Assembly: GCA_026545765.1 (NCBI GenBank)
Contig: CM048839.1
Span: 3,038,001 to 3,102,000 of the forward strand
Direction of reading: 5' to 3'
Length of the DNA: 64,000 bases
From: Plantago major
Taxonomy: Eukaryota; Streptophyta; Magnoliopsida; Lamiales; Plantaginaceae
This document shows, piece after piece, positions 18,563 to 30,600 of this stretch (position 1 is the first letter of the stretch; every line of letters begins with the position of its first letter). The notes below the pieces were generated by a model. It made no database searches and was not told the origin of the DNA. It saw nothing but the letters and a program-made list of their open reading frames with translations. Made by a program: the position numbers and the translations under genes.

Positions 18563-18881
18563 TTTGGACAATTTTATCACAAAATGCCCCTTGCGTTGAG
18601 GAACCAGAATGTGATGAATAGTTCTGAAGTCTATCACATTTGCACAAGTTTTCAGTTGCTAATGGTAAAAAGGAAGTAAAGTAGATACCAAAGCACACAT
18701 ATGAGAACTTGAGAACTACCTTTCTTGAAACATGCTTCACTCCATAATAGGAGCACCAAGCCAGTAGGGTTGGCATCTTTTAACTACTTTAAGGTTTAAC
18801 CCATCTAGTTAATTTTGTGAAGACTAGTATTTCACAATTGTTTAGGTACTATGTACTTTCTGTTAATAATAAGAGATTCTA

Positions 18882-19589
18882 GTAGGAGGTCGGGCGGGAC
18901 ATTTGGAATTTTGGGTTTCGGGTTCGGAAATTCGGGATCGAGACATATTTTTCACGTCCCAATCCCATTCCGAATAAATTCGAAATTTTCGATTGAGACT
19001 TTGGGATTTGGACGGGATCGGACGGGATTTCGGGATCCCATATATTTTGAAGAATTTTTACCAACACTCTCGATAATATTAGACATCCATTTATAATATA
19101 ACAAATACTAGTTCACATTAAACATAATTATATAATCTTACTATTGTATAGCTTTAAAACACAACTTGCGCCTCTATATGCACAAACCAAACAACCTACA
19201 AGTTAGTGCGAACTCAACTCGTACACGAGCTAACTTGTTTTGTTTGTTTTTCATAGGTTAAAGATACAACAGATAATTAGATAAACATGTACCACCCCAA
19301 TCATCAATCTCAGTCATATAAATAAAGAAACAAAAAGTTGCATCCTAAAAGATTTGTCTTTTTTGTATAATATATAGTAGTATTAATTATTTCTTGATTT
19401 ATTCATTATTCCATTTGGAATCCCAAATCCTAATTGGGATGCAAAATCAATTCCAATTTCGTCCCGAATTATATATGGGAATTCGGGAATTATCCCAATT
19501 GGGATCAGGAATTTCGGGATTGGGAATTTCGGGATAATCCCAATCGAAATCGGGAATTTTCCAATATCCCATACCAAACCTCCACCCCT
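18882..19589. mobile_element. hAT-like non-autonomous element with TCGGGA repeats
   Basis: 8-bp direct repeats flank the block: AGATTCTA (18874-18881) and AGATTCCA (19590-19597), one mismatch. The ends are TAGGAGGTCGGG on the left and CCTCCACCCCT on the right, roughly inverted. Both subterminal regions contain many TTCGGGA / TCCCGAA / GGGAATT words in both orientations. The middle is AT-rich without coding capacity. The size of 708 bp, 8-bp target duplication and clustered subterminal motifs fit a hAT derivative. Confidence 0.7.
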
Positions 19590-20181
19590 AGATTCCAATA
19601 TGATAGTGGTAAGAGATCTAATATGTATCATCCGATCACAAATTGATTAAATTAAAGAGCATTTTAAGCCAATTCGATTACGAATGACTGGCCCAAATGT
19701 TATTGCCCAATTTAGAACTAAGTCATCACACAATTACTTTTGAAATCATCGAAAGGCTTATAACATGTTGGGAGCGTCTACTTATATAGTAGTATGGTTG
19801 CATCATTATATGACTCGTTCTTAACTGATATGGGATACAACGTATTACATTCACCCTTTTCATTAATTTTCAACGTCCACGAAAGCTTGTAAATGGAGGT
19901 AGCTATGTCATATATGCGACCAACCTTCCGGACCATTGTGAGTTTGAGAGTGGTCCACTCTGATACCATTTGCTACAATTAGGTTCAGAGCTCCAAACCA
20001 TGATCCCAAATTGGTGGCGCAGGATTCATAGAGCTATTTATAGCTAGGTTCAGGGCGAGTCAAATCTCGAGATCATATAATACAAAACATGTTTGAATGA
20101 ACATATATATTATTCAATATTCTTTTCTAGGCATAAATTTGGTTAATAAAGTTTTGGTATTCAAGTATAGCAGGGGTAAGT

Positions 20182-20936
20182 AAGGGTGAGCGCGGGCGGT
20201 TGTAGGCGGGTTTTTACAAAAAATCAAACCGATCCATTTAAGGCGGGTGATTATAATTATAAACCGAGGCGGGTGGAATATTTTTCCAACCCGCGGGGCG
20301 GTTCGGATGATCAAAATGGCGGATGGGTGGCGGGCAGATTGGCGGATGAATATAGATAAAAATGAATGTAGTAAAAAATTGCAACTTGTGCAGAAGTAGA
20401 TGTGCAAGCAAAAAAAAATCAGCAACAAAGAGCATGTTCTGAACAAAGAGGGTAGTGTTGAAGTAGTTATCATTCTTTACTTAATTTTAAAGATTTTCAC
20501 GCAGTAATGGATGAAATGTTGACCCGAGAAGTTGCCAGTTTGTGTTATTTTACGTGAATACATGACATAAACTGAGAAAAATGAATGGTGAGTGCAAAAA
20601 TGAAGACAAAATAGTGCTTAAAGAGAGGAGTTGTAGGCTCACTTAAACTATATATATATACTCAGCGACATAAGTGAAGATGCAACTTCTCTAGCCGATG
20701 GGTCTCCTTATATTTAAATTCACAAACATATACCTACCTACATACATACATACATACAAATGGCGGGTGGGTCGCGGGTTGCACCCATCCAACCCACCAC
20801 CCACCCACTAACGGCGGGTGAAAAAAAATTAATCCATCACATATTTTATAAAAAAAAAAAAAGTTGATGGGTGCGGGTGAAAGGCGGACGGTTTGTGCGG
20901 GTGGGTCGGGCGCGTGAGTTGTTTGCACAGCCCTAA
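20182..20936. mobile_element. hAT-like non-autonomous element with GGCGGGT repeats
   Basis: A perfect 8-bp target duplication GGGTAAGT flanks it (20174-20181 and 20937-20944). The left end is AAGGGTGAGCG and the right end GCACAGCCCTAA, imperfect inverted repeats. About 160 bp at the left and 180 bp at the right are GC-rich and full of GGCGGGT, GGCGGAT and GCGGGTG words, in sharp contrast to the AT-rich centre. This resembles the clustered transposase-binding sites of hAT elements. No transposase frame is present. A CATA microsatellite lies at about 20730-20757. Confidence 0.75.
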
Positions 20937-20944
20937 GGGTAAGT

Positions 20945-22338
20945 ATTCATAATTTGATACTAAGTTTTAAGAAATAAAGTACAATCGAACAAATTTAGGG
21001 GGCACTCAATGTGTTTATACAAACTAATTTCGCAAGAAAAAAAATCCTATACATAATTAGGGATTACTTGGAGTTTGGGTGGGATGGCTGCCCCTTTTTC
21101 CATCCCCTATATCTGCCCCAGATTACAACCATGTATGTAACGCCCCGAAAAACACACTATTTTTTTTAAAAAGACAATGGCGTTAAAACAACAACAAAAA
21201 GACATTTCAAATACTCAAACGAGCTTAAATCTAACATAAACTTTTCAAAAAATGGCCATGTCGTGCTGCGACTTCTCCCGCAACCAAAAACTGCCACTTG
21301 TGGGAGTGGTTGTGGGGTTGGTCGTGGGAATATTTTACTTTTTTATTACTTATAATAGTTAAAAAATATTAAATGTATAGAAGATTTGGAGTTCAAAATG
21401 GTATTTTTTTTTTTATATATAGATGTCGAAAAAATATGACCGCTGGTATAATTTTTATATTATTTTAAATCAAAAAAAAGAAAGAAAATAAAAAAGGGGT
21501 TAGGCCATGTTGGGGCTGGGGAGGCGGGGTGACCGCCCCACGACCGCTCTATAGTGGACGGTCCCATAACTCACACAAATTAACCCAAGCAAAAAATCAA
21601 ATCAAATACTATCTCATCTCTCATCAATAAGTTTACGTACATGGATCTCGTCTCGACCAAGCTCACCATTGGACTTGTGATTCTGTGCTTCATCATCCAA
21701 GTGAAGCACGAAAAGATGAACGACTGATGTCCATACTCACCTCCGGTTGCCTCATTCTTCTCCGCCCGCCAGTTTCTTTACGTCACCGGATCTGATGTCA
21801 CTTCTAAAACCACCAGCCTGATCAATCCTACTCTCTAGCAGCAGTTGTCACCGCACTCGGGGGCTCATTATCCAATGGTACTGCAGTGTTAGAGCTGTCT
21901 GCGTGGTCCATTGTTGTATTTTGGATCATCACCAAAATCTTATAATCTTATGTATGCCATTATCAGCTACAAGAAGAAAGGTGTTACTGAGTAGTGATGT
22001 TTCTGTTAGTATGTTTCTATTAGTTTCATAGCAAGTTTCAATTCCTAGCTGTGGTATTTGATATTTCGTTGTTGTTTGAGAATTTTGTTCAGTCATTATT
22101 ACATTTTACTTTTACTGTTTAGCGCTTATTCTTCTCATTGCCGTTTAATTATAATGTTTATATATGGCCACGGGTATTAAGTAGGATTTTCGTAATAACA
22201 TATTTCATCTATGAACCGGGTCACATTACAATATTTCACATGTCATGATATTTAAAGATGATGACCATATTACCAGCTCTGGAATTTTACCCCTACTCTA
22301 GTCGACCAAGCCTTGATCTCCCATTCTTTCATCAAAAT
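20945..22338. other. Intergenic stretch with a possible gene relic
   Basis: Around 21641-22000 the DNA becomes less AT-rich and reads, from an ATG at 21641, MDLVSTKLTIGLVILCFII before stopping; later pieces in other frames also look weakly protein-like (for example YKKKGVTE near 21970). I cannot assign a family. It may be a decayed membrane-protein gene or chance. The rest holds nothing recognisable. Confidence 0.25.
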
Positions 22339-22339
22339 A

Positions 22340-22601
22340 TTCCCTCCGGAAACGATCTACTACTCAGCATTTTGAATTTTTTCGATCAACTGTCTACAAC
22401 TTAATTTGACTACGAATCAATTTTAAACTGTAAATGTAAAATGTTCAATTAAATTATATAATGAAATTTTAGTCCATAAAGTTTCATTATATAATTTAAT
22501 TGAACATTTTACATTTGTAGTTTAAAAATAATTTTTAGTCAAAGTTGTAGACGATTGATCGAAAAAAATCAAAATGAAAACCTTATTTCGGACGGATGAA
22601 G
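22340..22601. mobile_element. Stowaway-like foldback MITE (family 2), decayed
   Basis: The interior is a long inverted repeat built on TGTTCAATTAAATTATATAA and its complement, the same as in the MITE at 57943-58259. The ends are degenerate (TTCCCTCCGGAAA, TTTCGGACGGATGAAG) with TA on both sides. A partial direct duplication of the right end and the following DNA lies at 22680-22768. Confidence 0.7.
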
Positions 22602-23413
22602 TAATACATTCTCTTAATTTTCAAACTGAGAGCTAGGTAATAAAACTTAGAATAAGCTTTCCTCACATCCTCAAACAACCTTGTTTCGGACGGATGAAGT
22701 AGTATATTCTCTTTTTAACTTTTTTCTAATGCCATGTTATACACTGAGAATAAGCTTTCCCCACATCTCACTATACTCTTTCACGTCAAATTCAAGCATC
22801 TATTAACAAGGCATCAGTCATTGTTCTTTCAGGTTTCAATATTGGTAGATTTTCTGTAAAGAGCACATGCTAACCTTTTAAGGTTCTTTGTTGAGGATTT
22901 TTCGATTAACAGTTAGTCATCTCAAGGTTCTAAAATCAAGTGTATCATCATCTCTTTACTATGATTCTAGGCTCCAAGCACATTTAGATTGTTATGTAGA
23001 AAATTTGATTTCCTTATAACCGGGTTTTAGTTCATAATTGATTATGAGACTATTCATCGTCTGTTAGATTTTGGCTTGGGCTTAAACCAAAAGTGAAGTG
23101 ACTGTATATCGGTGTGTTAAGGCATCGAGAAATGAAGAAAGCTTTTTAGAGGAAACTGAATAGATAGTCAATGTTGTCAAGCACATATTTGACAGCCATG
23201 TGGTGTTTCATTACAATTGCAAAATTACAATACCAGAATAGCTAATTGAAAATGTAAAAGTCATATAGTATGCATGAATTTATGTTGTAGTTTTTCTTTT
23301 CTTGTCAATTGCATTTTTGGTCCTACAAGTCGACATCAAGCTCGAAGTTGGTCCTATCGAAATTATTTTTTGCACATTTGGTCCTAAAGGACTGTATATC
23401 AATCCGTATATGG

Positions 23414-24375
23414 GTTTTTGTCTTGTTGGCTGTTGAATCATGCCACGTTGTCTGCCACATGATCGTCTTCTTCTGCTTCCTTCTTTCTTCTTCTGCGATT
23501 TTTTCGTAACAGTCTAACAGGCAGCGGGGCCGCACGAAGTCGATCCCCGCCAGATGTTTGTCGATTAGTCTTATGTGCCATTTTTGGACCTCGTAACCTT
23601 GTTATCTTGAAAAGTGTCCTTCAGGATTATATGTTTTTTCGAGAGCTCGCAATGGTAGGTTGCAAGACTTCATCGGACTCCTCTGGTTCCATGTAAGGTT
23701 TAGTCATCGTATTTTCTTATTTTCTTCATTTTAGCATAAATATAGTGTTTTGGCATCGAAAATCGTGCAATTCCTTGAAAACACTATCATCACATACAAA
23801 ATACAAGAAAGGGGCAACGTAACGACCCGACCGGCCGGCGAGTTACTCATGACTGTCCCACACACGTCTCGTTGGTATGATATTGTCTGTTTTTGCCTTG
23901 TTGGAGGTTGAATCATGCCACGTTTTCTGCCACATGATCGTCTTCTTCCGCTTCCTTCTTTCTTCTTCTACGATTTTTGCGTAACAGCCTAACAGACAGC
24001 TCACTGCGGGGGCCGCACAAACTCGATCCCCGCCAGATGTTTGTCGATTAGTCTTATGTGCTATTTTTGGACCTCGTAACCTTGTTATCTTGAACAGTGT
24101 CCTTCTTCAGGATTATATGTTTTTTCGAGAGCTCGCAACGGTAGGTTGCAAGACTTCATCGGACTCCTCTAGTTCCATGTAAGGTTTAGTCATCGTATTT
24201 CCTTATTTTCTTCGATTTGGCATAAATATAGCATTTTGGCATCGAAAATCGTGCAATTCCTTGAAAACACTATCATCACATACAAAATACAAGAAAGGGG
24301 TAACGTAACGACCCGACCGACCGACGAGGTTACTCATGACTGTCCCACACACGTCTCGTTGGTATGATATTGTCC
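23414..24375. repeat. 475-bp direct tandem duplication
   Basis: Two head-to-tail copies, about 23414-23888 and 23889-24375, agree over nearly their whole length with scattered substitutions and small indels (roughly 95% by eye). Each contains GATCCCCGCCAGATGTTTG, a CGACCCGACC-type GC-rich patch and ends GGTATGATATTGTC. No long frame runs through either copy. The origin is probably one element that was duplicated with its flank. Confidence 0.85.
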
Positions 24376-24520
24376 GCTTTGGACCTGAGTCCGCACAGAT
24401 TAGTTTTTGGTATTCTCTAAAGGCCTCATACCATAGGAGAGTGGTGGTCTACATATATATACTTTGTCCTTTCGTTTTTTACCGATGTGGAATGTTACAA
24501 TGTCCCTTGTGAGTAAATAC
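24340..24520. repeat. Common plant dispersed repeat, LTR-like remnant
   Basis: The succession GATATTGTCCGCTTTGGACC, AAGGCCTCATACCA, a TATATA box-like run and GATGTGGAATGTTACA is an arrangement I recall from many dicot genomes, where it behaves like a short solo LTR or small LTR-type element. It overlaps the end of the second copy of the tandem duplication. Family assignment is from memory and uncertain. Confidence 0.4.
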
Positions 24521-24641
24521 ATGACCATTTTATTCGATGCAATGACTGAGTGAAACAAGTCTCGTATGGCATTGTTTGCTTCATGCCTAGATTCTCATAG
24601 TTTTGCTTTTAGGATTACTCAAAATGTCGTGTACATATCAT

Positions 24642-24768
24642 TGGGCTGAAACCCGAAATCCAATTTAATTTCCAGTCCAATGGGCAGATAGCTCTCTCAC
24701 ATTGGGCTTCTATGGGCGTCAGCCCATATCATTAAGTCCAATCACAATCACTGCCGGAAGAAAGCCCA
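24642..24768. promoter_or_regulatory. Site II (TGGGCY) cluster upstream of the BSD gene
   Basis: TGGGCT at 24642 and 24703, and its complement AGCCCA at 24721 and 24763, lie within about 130 bp, 135-260 bp before the start codon. Looser relatives (TGGGCA, TGGGCG) lie between. Site II motifs bind TCP factors and are common in promoters of growth-related plant genes. Confidence 0.55.
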
Positions 24769-24903
24769 AAATGTAACCCGATTCGTCGTAATCATCATTT
24801 GGTGAAAGCTAAATAATCTCCCAAAAGTTTCCATCACAGATCAAAATCTGATTGGAACCCTAACATTTCATCTGCCCAATTTCACCAATTCAATCAATCC
24901 CAA

Positions 24904-26382
24904 ATGAATTTCTTCAAATCGATATTAGCAGACGATCCAGAACCAACCAAATCCGAAAAGCCCCATGGTTCCGATTCAGATTCCTCCGACGAGAGACAGC
25001 ACCACGAAGACGATGATCGGAGCAACCAAAACGACGTCGCTGAGGAGGATTCAGCTGGAGCATGGAGTTTCGGTGGTTTGATGAAAACCATAGCGACCCG
25101 ATCCGAGTCCGTGATCGAGACGTACCGCAAGGATCTTCAGGAATTTAGTTCAGGACTGAAGAAGGAGACGGAGATTGTTCGCGAAGTTGCGAGCCGAGCT
25201 GTGAAAGATCTCCCAACTTCGCTCGAAGCGGGCGCTTCAGCGGCCCAAGGTGCGCTGGACGGTGTTTTGAAGTCCACGGCTGAGATCATATCGAAAGAGT
25301 CGATTTTTTTCGGTTCTGATGGTGAACCGGAGACTCCTGAGACGAATCAGAGCCGAAATTCGGCGAGGTATAGCTGGTTTGAGTCGCAGTTGAGTGTGGT
25401 TCAGAGTGATCAGGGTACTTTCTGTGATGAGCCGGAAGATTTGGAGGAGTATAAGAAGTGGAGGTTGGAGTTTAATTTGGAGGAGAAGAGTGATGAGATT
25501 GAGGATCTGATTGGGGAGAATGGGGTGATGGAGGGCATTTATGCGAGAGTTGTTCCGAGTGTGGTTGATGATGAGACATTTTGGTTAAGGTACTTTTATA
25601 GAGTGGATAAGCTTAAGCAGCAGGAGAAGGTGAGGGCGAATCTTGTGAAGCGGGCTATTTCTGTTGATGATGAGGAGGAGTTGTCGTGGGATGTTGACGA
25701 TGAGGAGGAGGAGGTGAGTAAGAGTGAGCATGTAAGTGAGGTGAAAGCGGAAGGGGGGAATGAAGTGGGAGATAAGGGAGTGAGTGATGAAAGTACTAAC
25801 CTTGTTGGGAAATTAGAGGATTCGAGCAATGAGGAGAAGGAAAGAGGTGATTTGAATTTGGATGGTGATGATAAGAAGGATGAAGTTGAGGTGCCAAAAG
25901 ACAAGGTTGACGAGAAAGTGTCCGTGGGGACTGGAGATGTGAAATCCGAAGAAGTTGTTGGGGTGAAAAGTGATGAGAAAGTGAAAGCTGAAGAAGCTGT
26001 TAGTGAGAATTCGAGTAAGAAGAGTAGTGAAGCTGTTCCCACGAATGAGGTTACTCTTACTCAAGTGAAAAGTGATGAGAAAGTGAAATCTGAAGAAAGT
26101 GTTGAGGAGAAGAATGGGGAGAAGGTGGTTGAGGAGAAGGGTAAACCTGACATAAAAACTGATGCAGCAGCAGTGTCAAGTAATCAGTCAAAGGTTGATG
26201 AGGAGGATATGGGGTGGGATGAAATTGAGAATATTGGAAGTGATGATGAGAAAAAAGTCCCAGCAACTAGTAGTGTGAGCCCGAACAGAGCTGATCTTAG
26301 AAGGAGATTGAGTGTTGCAGATGATGATGATGAGGATTTGAGTTGGGATATTGAGGATGACGAGGAACCAGTTAAAGCTTGA
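24904..26382 (+). CDS. BSD domain-containing acidic protein, intronless
   Basis: A 492-aa protein in one exon. A helical region (residues about 55-135) precedes a BSD domain at about 186-244, with the paired aromatic residues typical of the fold (EEYKKWRLEF and FWLRYFYRV). BSD domains occur in TFIIH subunit p62 and in synapse-associated and plant proteins of unknown role. Residues 258-492 are very acidic and Lys/Glu-rich, probably disordered. An ELSWDV/DLSWDI motif followed by acidic residues occurs at about 259-270 and again at the very C-terminus (about 476-488), with a related MGWDEIE between. A serine/aspartate-rich stretch lies at 20-50. The start follows CCCAA and there is no upstream in-frame extension. 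I infer a soluble nuclear or cytosolic protein; the exact role is not known to me. Confidence 0.9.
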   Translation: MNFFKSILADDPEPTKSEKPHGSDSDSSDERQHHEDDDRSNQNDVAEEDSAGAWSFGGLMKTIATRSESVIETYRKDLQEFSSGLKKETEIVREVASRAVKDLPTSLEAGASAAQGALDGVLKSTAEIISKESIFFGSDGEPETPETNQSRNSARYSWFESQLSVVQSDQGTFCDEPEDLEEYKKWRLEFNLEEKSDEIEDLIGENGVMEGIYARVVPSVVDDETFWLRYFYRVDKLKQQEKVRANLVKRAISVDDEEELSWDVDDEEEEVSKSEHVSEVKAEGGNEVGDKGVSDESTNLVGKLEDSSNEEKERGDLNLDGDDKKDEVEVPKDKVDEKVSVGTGDVKSEEVVGVKSDEKVKAEEAVSENSSKKSSEAVPTNEVTLTQVKSDEKVKSEESVEEKNGEKVVEEKGKPDIKTDAAAVSSNQSKVDEEDMGWDEIENIGSDDEKKVPATSSVSPNRADLRRRLSVADDDDEDLSWDIEDDEEPVKA

Positions 26383-27685
26383 TCTTGTCTCGAAAACAAG
26401 AAGTTTAGTTGCTGATACTTGGATGGGCTTGGCAAGAACTTGATACCTAGTAAGTGCTTACAGTAAAGCAGTTCAATTAGAGACCCATGATAATATCATG
26501 TGGTGTTATTACCTGAAGAAACCTAAATAACACAAAATGTATCACAAGAATTGTTTCATTCTTTTCCTTGTTGTGTGGCCATCTGAATGGAGTGAGATAA
26601 CTGTATCATAATAGTATGTGGCAAGCTATTTAGTGTCGAGCAGTGTTTTTATTCTCTGTATTGGACTCATTGTACTCAGTACTTGGGGTAGTTGTTCTTG
26701 TGTTGCAAGTTTCAATTGAACTGGAGTAATCTTGCCTTCAGCTTATTTGTTAATATAAATGTATGAGATTCTATTTCCGCATGTCTCGTAGTTGATTTTT
26801 GTTCACGATTACGAATGAACTTCGACTATGCTGTCTAGACATGTATTCCGCTACCTAATTTGTTTTACGCGATTTGGTTTACGAATGAACTTATTGGCCT
26901 GTGCTGTCTAGTCATGTAATCTGTTTTATTATGCATTCAGCTTGTGTTCAGGTGTTTGACCTGGCTTATATTCAGTCGACTGTGAAATACACACGTACTG
27001 CGCATTTCCTATTCCGGGGGTGTGCCAAAATTTCTTAGCCTTAAACCTCAGCCTAACCCCTGTCAGTCATTGCTTGTATTAGATTTCCGATTTGACCGTG
27101 CCAATTAAAATGTCCTGGAATGATCTTGCTAAGAATTCCTATTTTGTCTGGCCTTGCCAACACCATAATGAGTGGTTTTCTTGCAGAAATTGTCACTCTG
27201 GTAAGGAAGAAAGAACTCCGGAGAACAGGGGTCCTGCTTTTTGTCTTTGGCAAACATAACTTGTTCTCGACTGCACCAAAAATGTCAATACAGAGCTAGA
27301 AAATTGCTGTTTTTAGCAGCATGATGGGAATAAGCATCACAGAACAGTAGAACACTATAGGATGCGAAAAGATTTCTGCAATACAAGCAGTAATAAAAAC
27401 TCTACCGCAAGACAGAGAAACAAACCATGATTGTAACCTGAAAAACTCCATTCTGTGAAAAAACAAACTCAGATACAAATCATAATCCTCTAGCAGGACA
27501 GACAAGTCTTTCGATTCAACGCTCAACTACTTCTAGAATCCTACAGCCACTCAAAAGAGTAAATACACAACCAACATCAAAACCTAGCGGATTAAAAAAA
27601 GGGCACTCATTTGCAGCCCCTCAAACCATTGGTATAATAAGTCTATAAGATCATAGGAATAAGTTATGCCACAACAGCTGGTCCT
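26383..27685. other. Convergent 3' flanks of BSD gene and ALKBH10B-like gene
   Basis: Both genes end towards this 1.3-kb interval. It presumably contains both 3' UTRs; I see no coding region, repeat or transposon end that I can support. A short direct repeat (TTTACGAATGAAC-like) occurs near 26810 and 26880. Confidence 0.5.
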
Positions 27686-30600
27686 TCAAGGGCTATTGGT
27701 CCCCGAATCTGAACTGGTCTCAGCTTTGTGTGTGCGCACTGGGGAAGGCAGAGCGAGAAACCTTCCTCTCTGGGCACGTGGAGGTAGATGCTTTGCAGGT
27801 TTACGTGGTGCAACATTCCATGGCAAGAAAACACCAGTCCCATCACTCGGAAGCCTTCTGGGGCTCATAATCACTGGACGGACTGGCGGCAACATTACCA
27901 TTGTAGGTCTGATGAGACCCCATTTGGGGATTGCATTCACTGGGTCGTAGTTGTTAGGCATAGCGTGGGGAGAAGGGACTCCAGGTTGCCACAAGGTCAT
28001 TGCTTTGTTGAATGGATTCATCTCTGGTACAGGGCTTGCACTCTGTGTCCGGACTCTGAAGAAAGTAATGCTGACACGTTTGTTCTCCGAGGAGCACATA
28101 ACATGCCTTGCTGTGTCTGAACTGTTTCCCCTCATGACTAAAAGAGACCTGCAAAATTTTCAGGAAAAAGTCATTTGTTGTAGCTTACATGTATTTGTAC
28201 TCCTCTAAGTTTGGAAGCTACATTGAACAGGTTTTCGTTCTGCATATGGTTTTGAAAATATTCTATAACGATTCTGATGAAGTGCAGGATGTTTAGTGTT
28301 GAACTAATTGAAATACATACTGGAACAAAACTAATACATTTACATGCATGAAATAGATAGCTTAGACTCGGTACAGAACATACCCTTCCTTCAGAGAAAG
28401 TACGAGAGGCCCTTTATAGTTCCCTTCCTTATCACATGCAAGTGTTCTACCGAACGCCATTGTTGATTCAGAGAGTAGGAGAGTAGAAAGAGGTTGGTCC
28501 AAGTGAGGTGGTTTCAGGAAAGGTTGAGAATGTTCTCCCTGCATCCATCCAGAAATGAACTTGGTCATACTCTTTCTTAACAGAGCTGTTCTGTCAAAGA
28601 AGAAGTGGAGAGAAGTAGAGCATACCTCATCAAAAAAGTTAATGATGCAGCTGTTAGGTTTCTCTTGTTCTCGAATCAAATACCACTGGCTCAAGTGGTC
28701 GATTACACTTTGTATGAGAGCCGGGATTGGCTCAATGTAGCCTGCATTTCCAAAATTTACAGAATTAAGTTTAACATGCAAATACATAGAAATGAGCACA
28801 TGAAAATAATATGAACATACTCTTCTGAGTTTCATCTGTTGCATCTCTTATCTTCCCAAAAATGGGAACCCCAAGCTGGATCAACTCTCTCTTATTTCCC
28901 TTCACTTGCTGATTGTACAAAATAAAAGTCTCACCTGAAATCCACATCCAACACTTTTGTCAGAACATAAAGTGCTGAACAGAGTTATAATATTCAGTTT
29001 GCATGTGAAAAGAAAGGCTGTAACTAAACATTAACACTGATATTTGCAGCATACTTAACTAAACATTAACCTGTATTTTTTCTTTCAATGTCCTATAAAA
29101 TGATATTGAGTAAATGGTGTTAAGGAGATGCATTAATGTCCTACAACATTGTATTTAAGTAAATATGAATGCTCAGACCTGCTCAAGCAAACCTTATAGC
29201 AGATCTCCTTTACAACCTCAAAACTTCTGGCCCAAAAGGAAACAACTAGTTTACATATAAAAGCATCACGGATCACAGGATCCACCTGAGAGTTCGCCAT
29301 TCTGACCAGCAACCCGGAGTTTACTCACAAAGTCATTCAACTTATAGAGCTCATTGTCATTGAACATGTCTTCATACAATTTAAGGCCTCTAACAACATT
29401 CACCTGCCAGGCATAATAAATGTCAATTTTAAACACGGGATGGATCTCTTTTCCATGTAAAATGATCATAATACAATTGAATCAAAAAAATAGTAGTAAA
29501 GGACTTGCCATATGCCCTTTCACAGGCTCCTTTGCTACAAAACCTTTCGTCATCTTGATTTGGGTCCGACGTGCATCACACAGTTCATGGTCAGAGCATA
29601 TGTCGATCTCTTCTAGCAAAGGCTGCACTTCTTCAGAGCCTGTTACCAAAAAATAGGTCCTTGTTTAAAAAGCAGTTGGATTGAGTTACAGTACGAGTGA
29701 CCAGTTACAGTGTGACTCATATTTTCTATCCTGGGCTATAAGAAAATTCCTAGCAACCAATTTCCTTATTAACCTTCACAAACATCGTTGATGTTTAGCT
29801 AATGCAGTCAAACCTGACGGTTTTGGAAGTTCACGGACGGAAATGAGGAAGTGGGATCAAGATGGGAGTTCTGTACTTACCAGACAGTTTGTGATCAGAT
29901 ATGCCAAACCCTGTCGTAACGTCCGGGTTTGAAATCATTGATTCTTTTATGTTCATTAACCATAGGACTTCACAATATTCACATAATAAGGTTCACTATT
30001 AAAAGGGCCCTATTAATGGCCAATAAGTGCACATCCAAATGCAAACATATCTAGTAACAAGCTTCTTTTAAGACGTTTCTCATTAGCAAGTTGAGATGAA
30101 TGGAACAGTTAGTGGTTCTAATTCATGTATTTAATCTTGGAGAATCACCATTGCACCCTGTGTCATATGACTAAATTGATTCCTCACTCCTAAGAAAAAC
30201 CAGTCAGTCAAAAAGTCGGCAGTAGGAATCGGGATTCGGGATGATTGTAAGATCCAATTGTAACCCAGGTGGTAAAGACATTGGCCAATGCTTAGGTACT
30301 ACTGGATTCCCTTGGCAACTTGATCTTTCCTAGGTGCACCTCACATATGGAGCTTCTTAATTTGACACCTAAAGCTGAAGATACAGTTAAAACTGCCAGC
30401 AAGAGGTTAGAGGTGTCTGTTTCTTGTTACTAACGATCGATTCTTGCATGAACTGCACCTTAGACATTGGTCTTGCCAAAAGATTAAAAGTTGTCAGGCT
30501 GTTTCTCGTGTCCCTTTGCTAAAAAAAAATGGTTATTAACTTCCAAAGGTAGTATAACTTGAAATGCTTATTACTAAATTGGGTATGAAGGGCATCAAAT

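Noticed and set aside
21641-22000. Candidate small membrane protein
   Set aside because: The frame from the ATG stops after about 28 codons and no continuation with splice sites could be supported; kept only as a possible relic.
25596-26435. Long minus-strand frames opposite the BSD gene
   Set aside because: Ser/Thr/Pro-rich shadows of the Glu/Lys/Asp-rich sense frame; no motif of their own.
27666-28208. Plus-strand frames opposite the last ALKBH10B-like exon
   Set aside because: Shadow frames; the minus strand has the conserved protein with in-phase splice sites.
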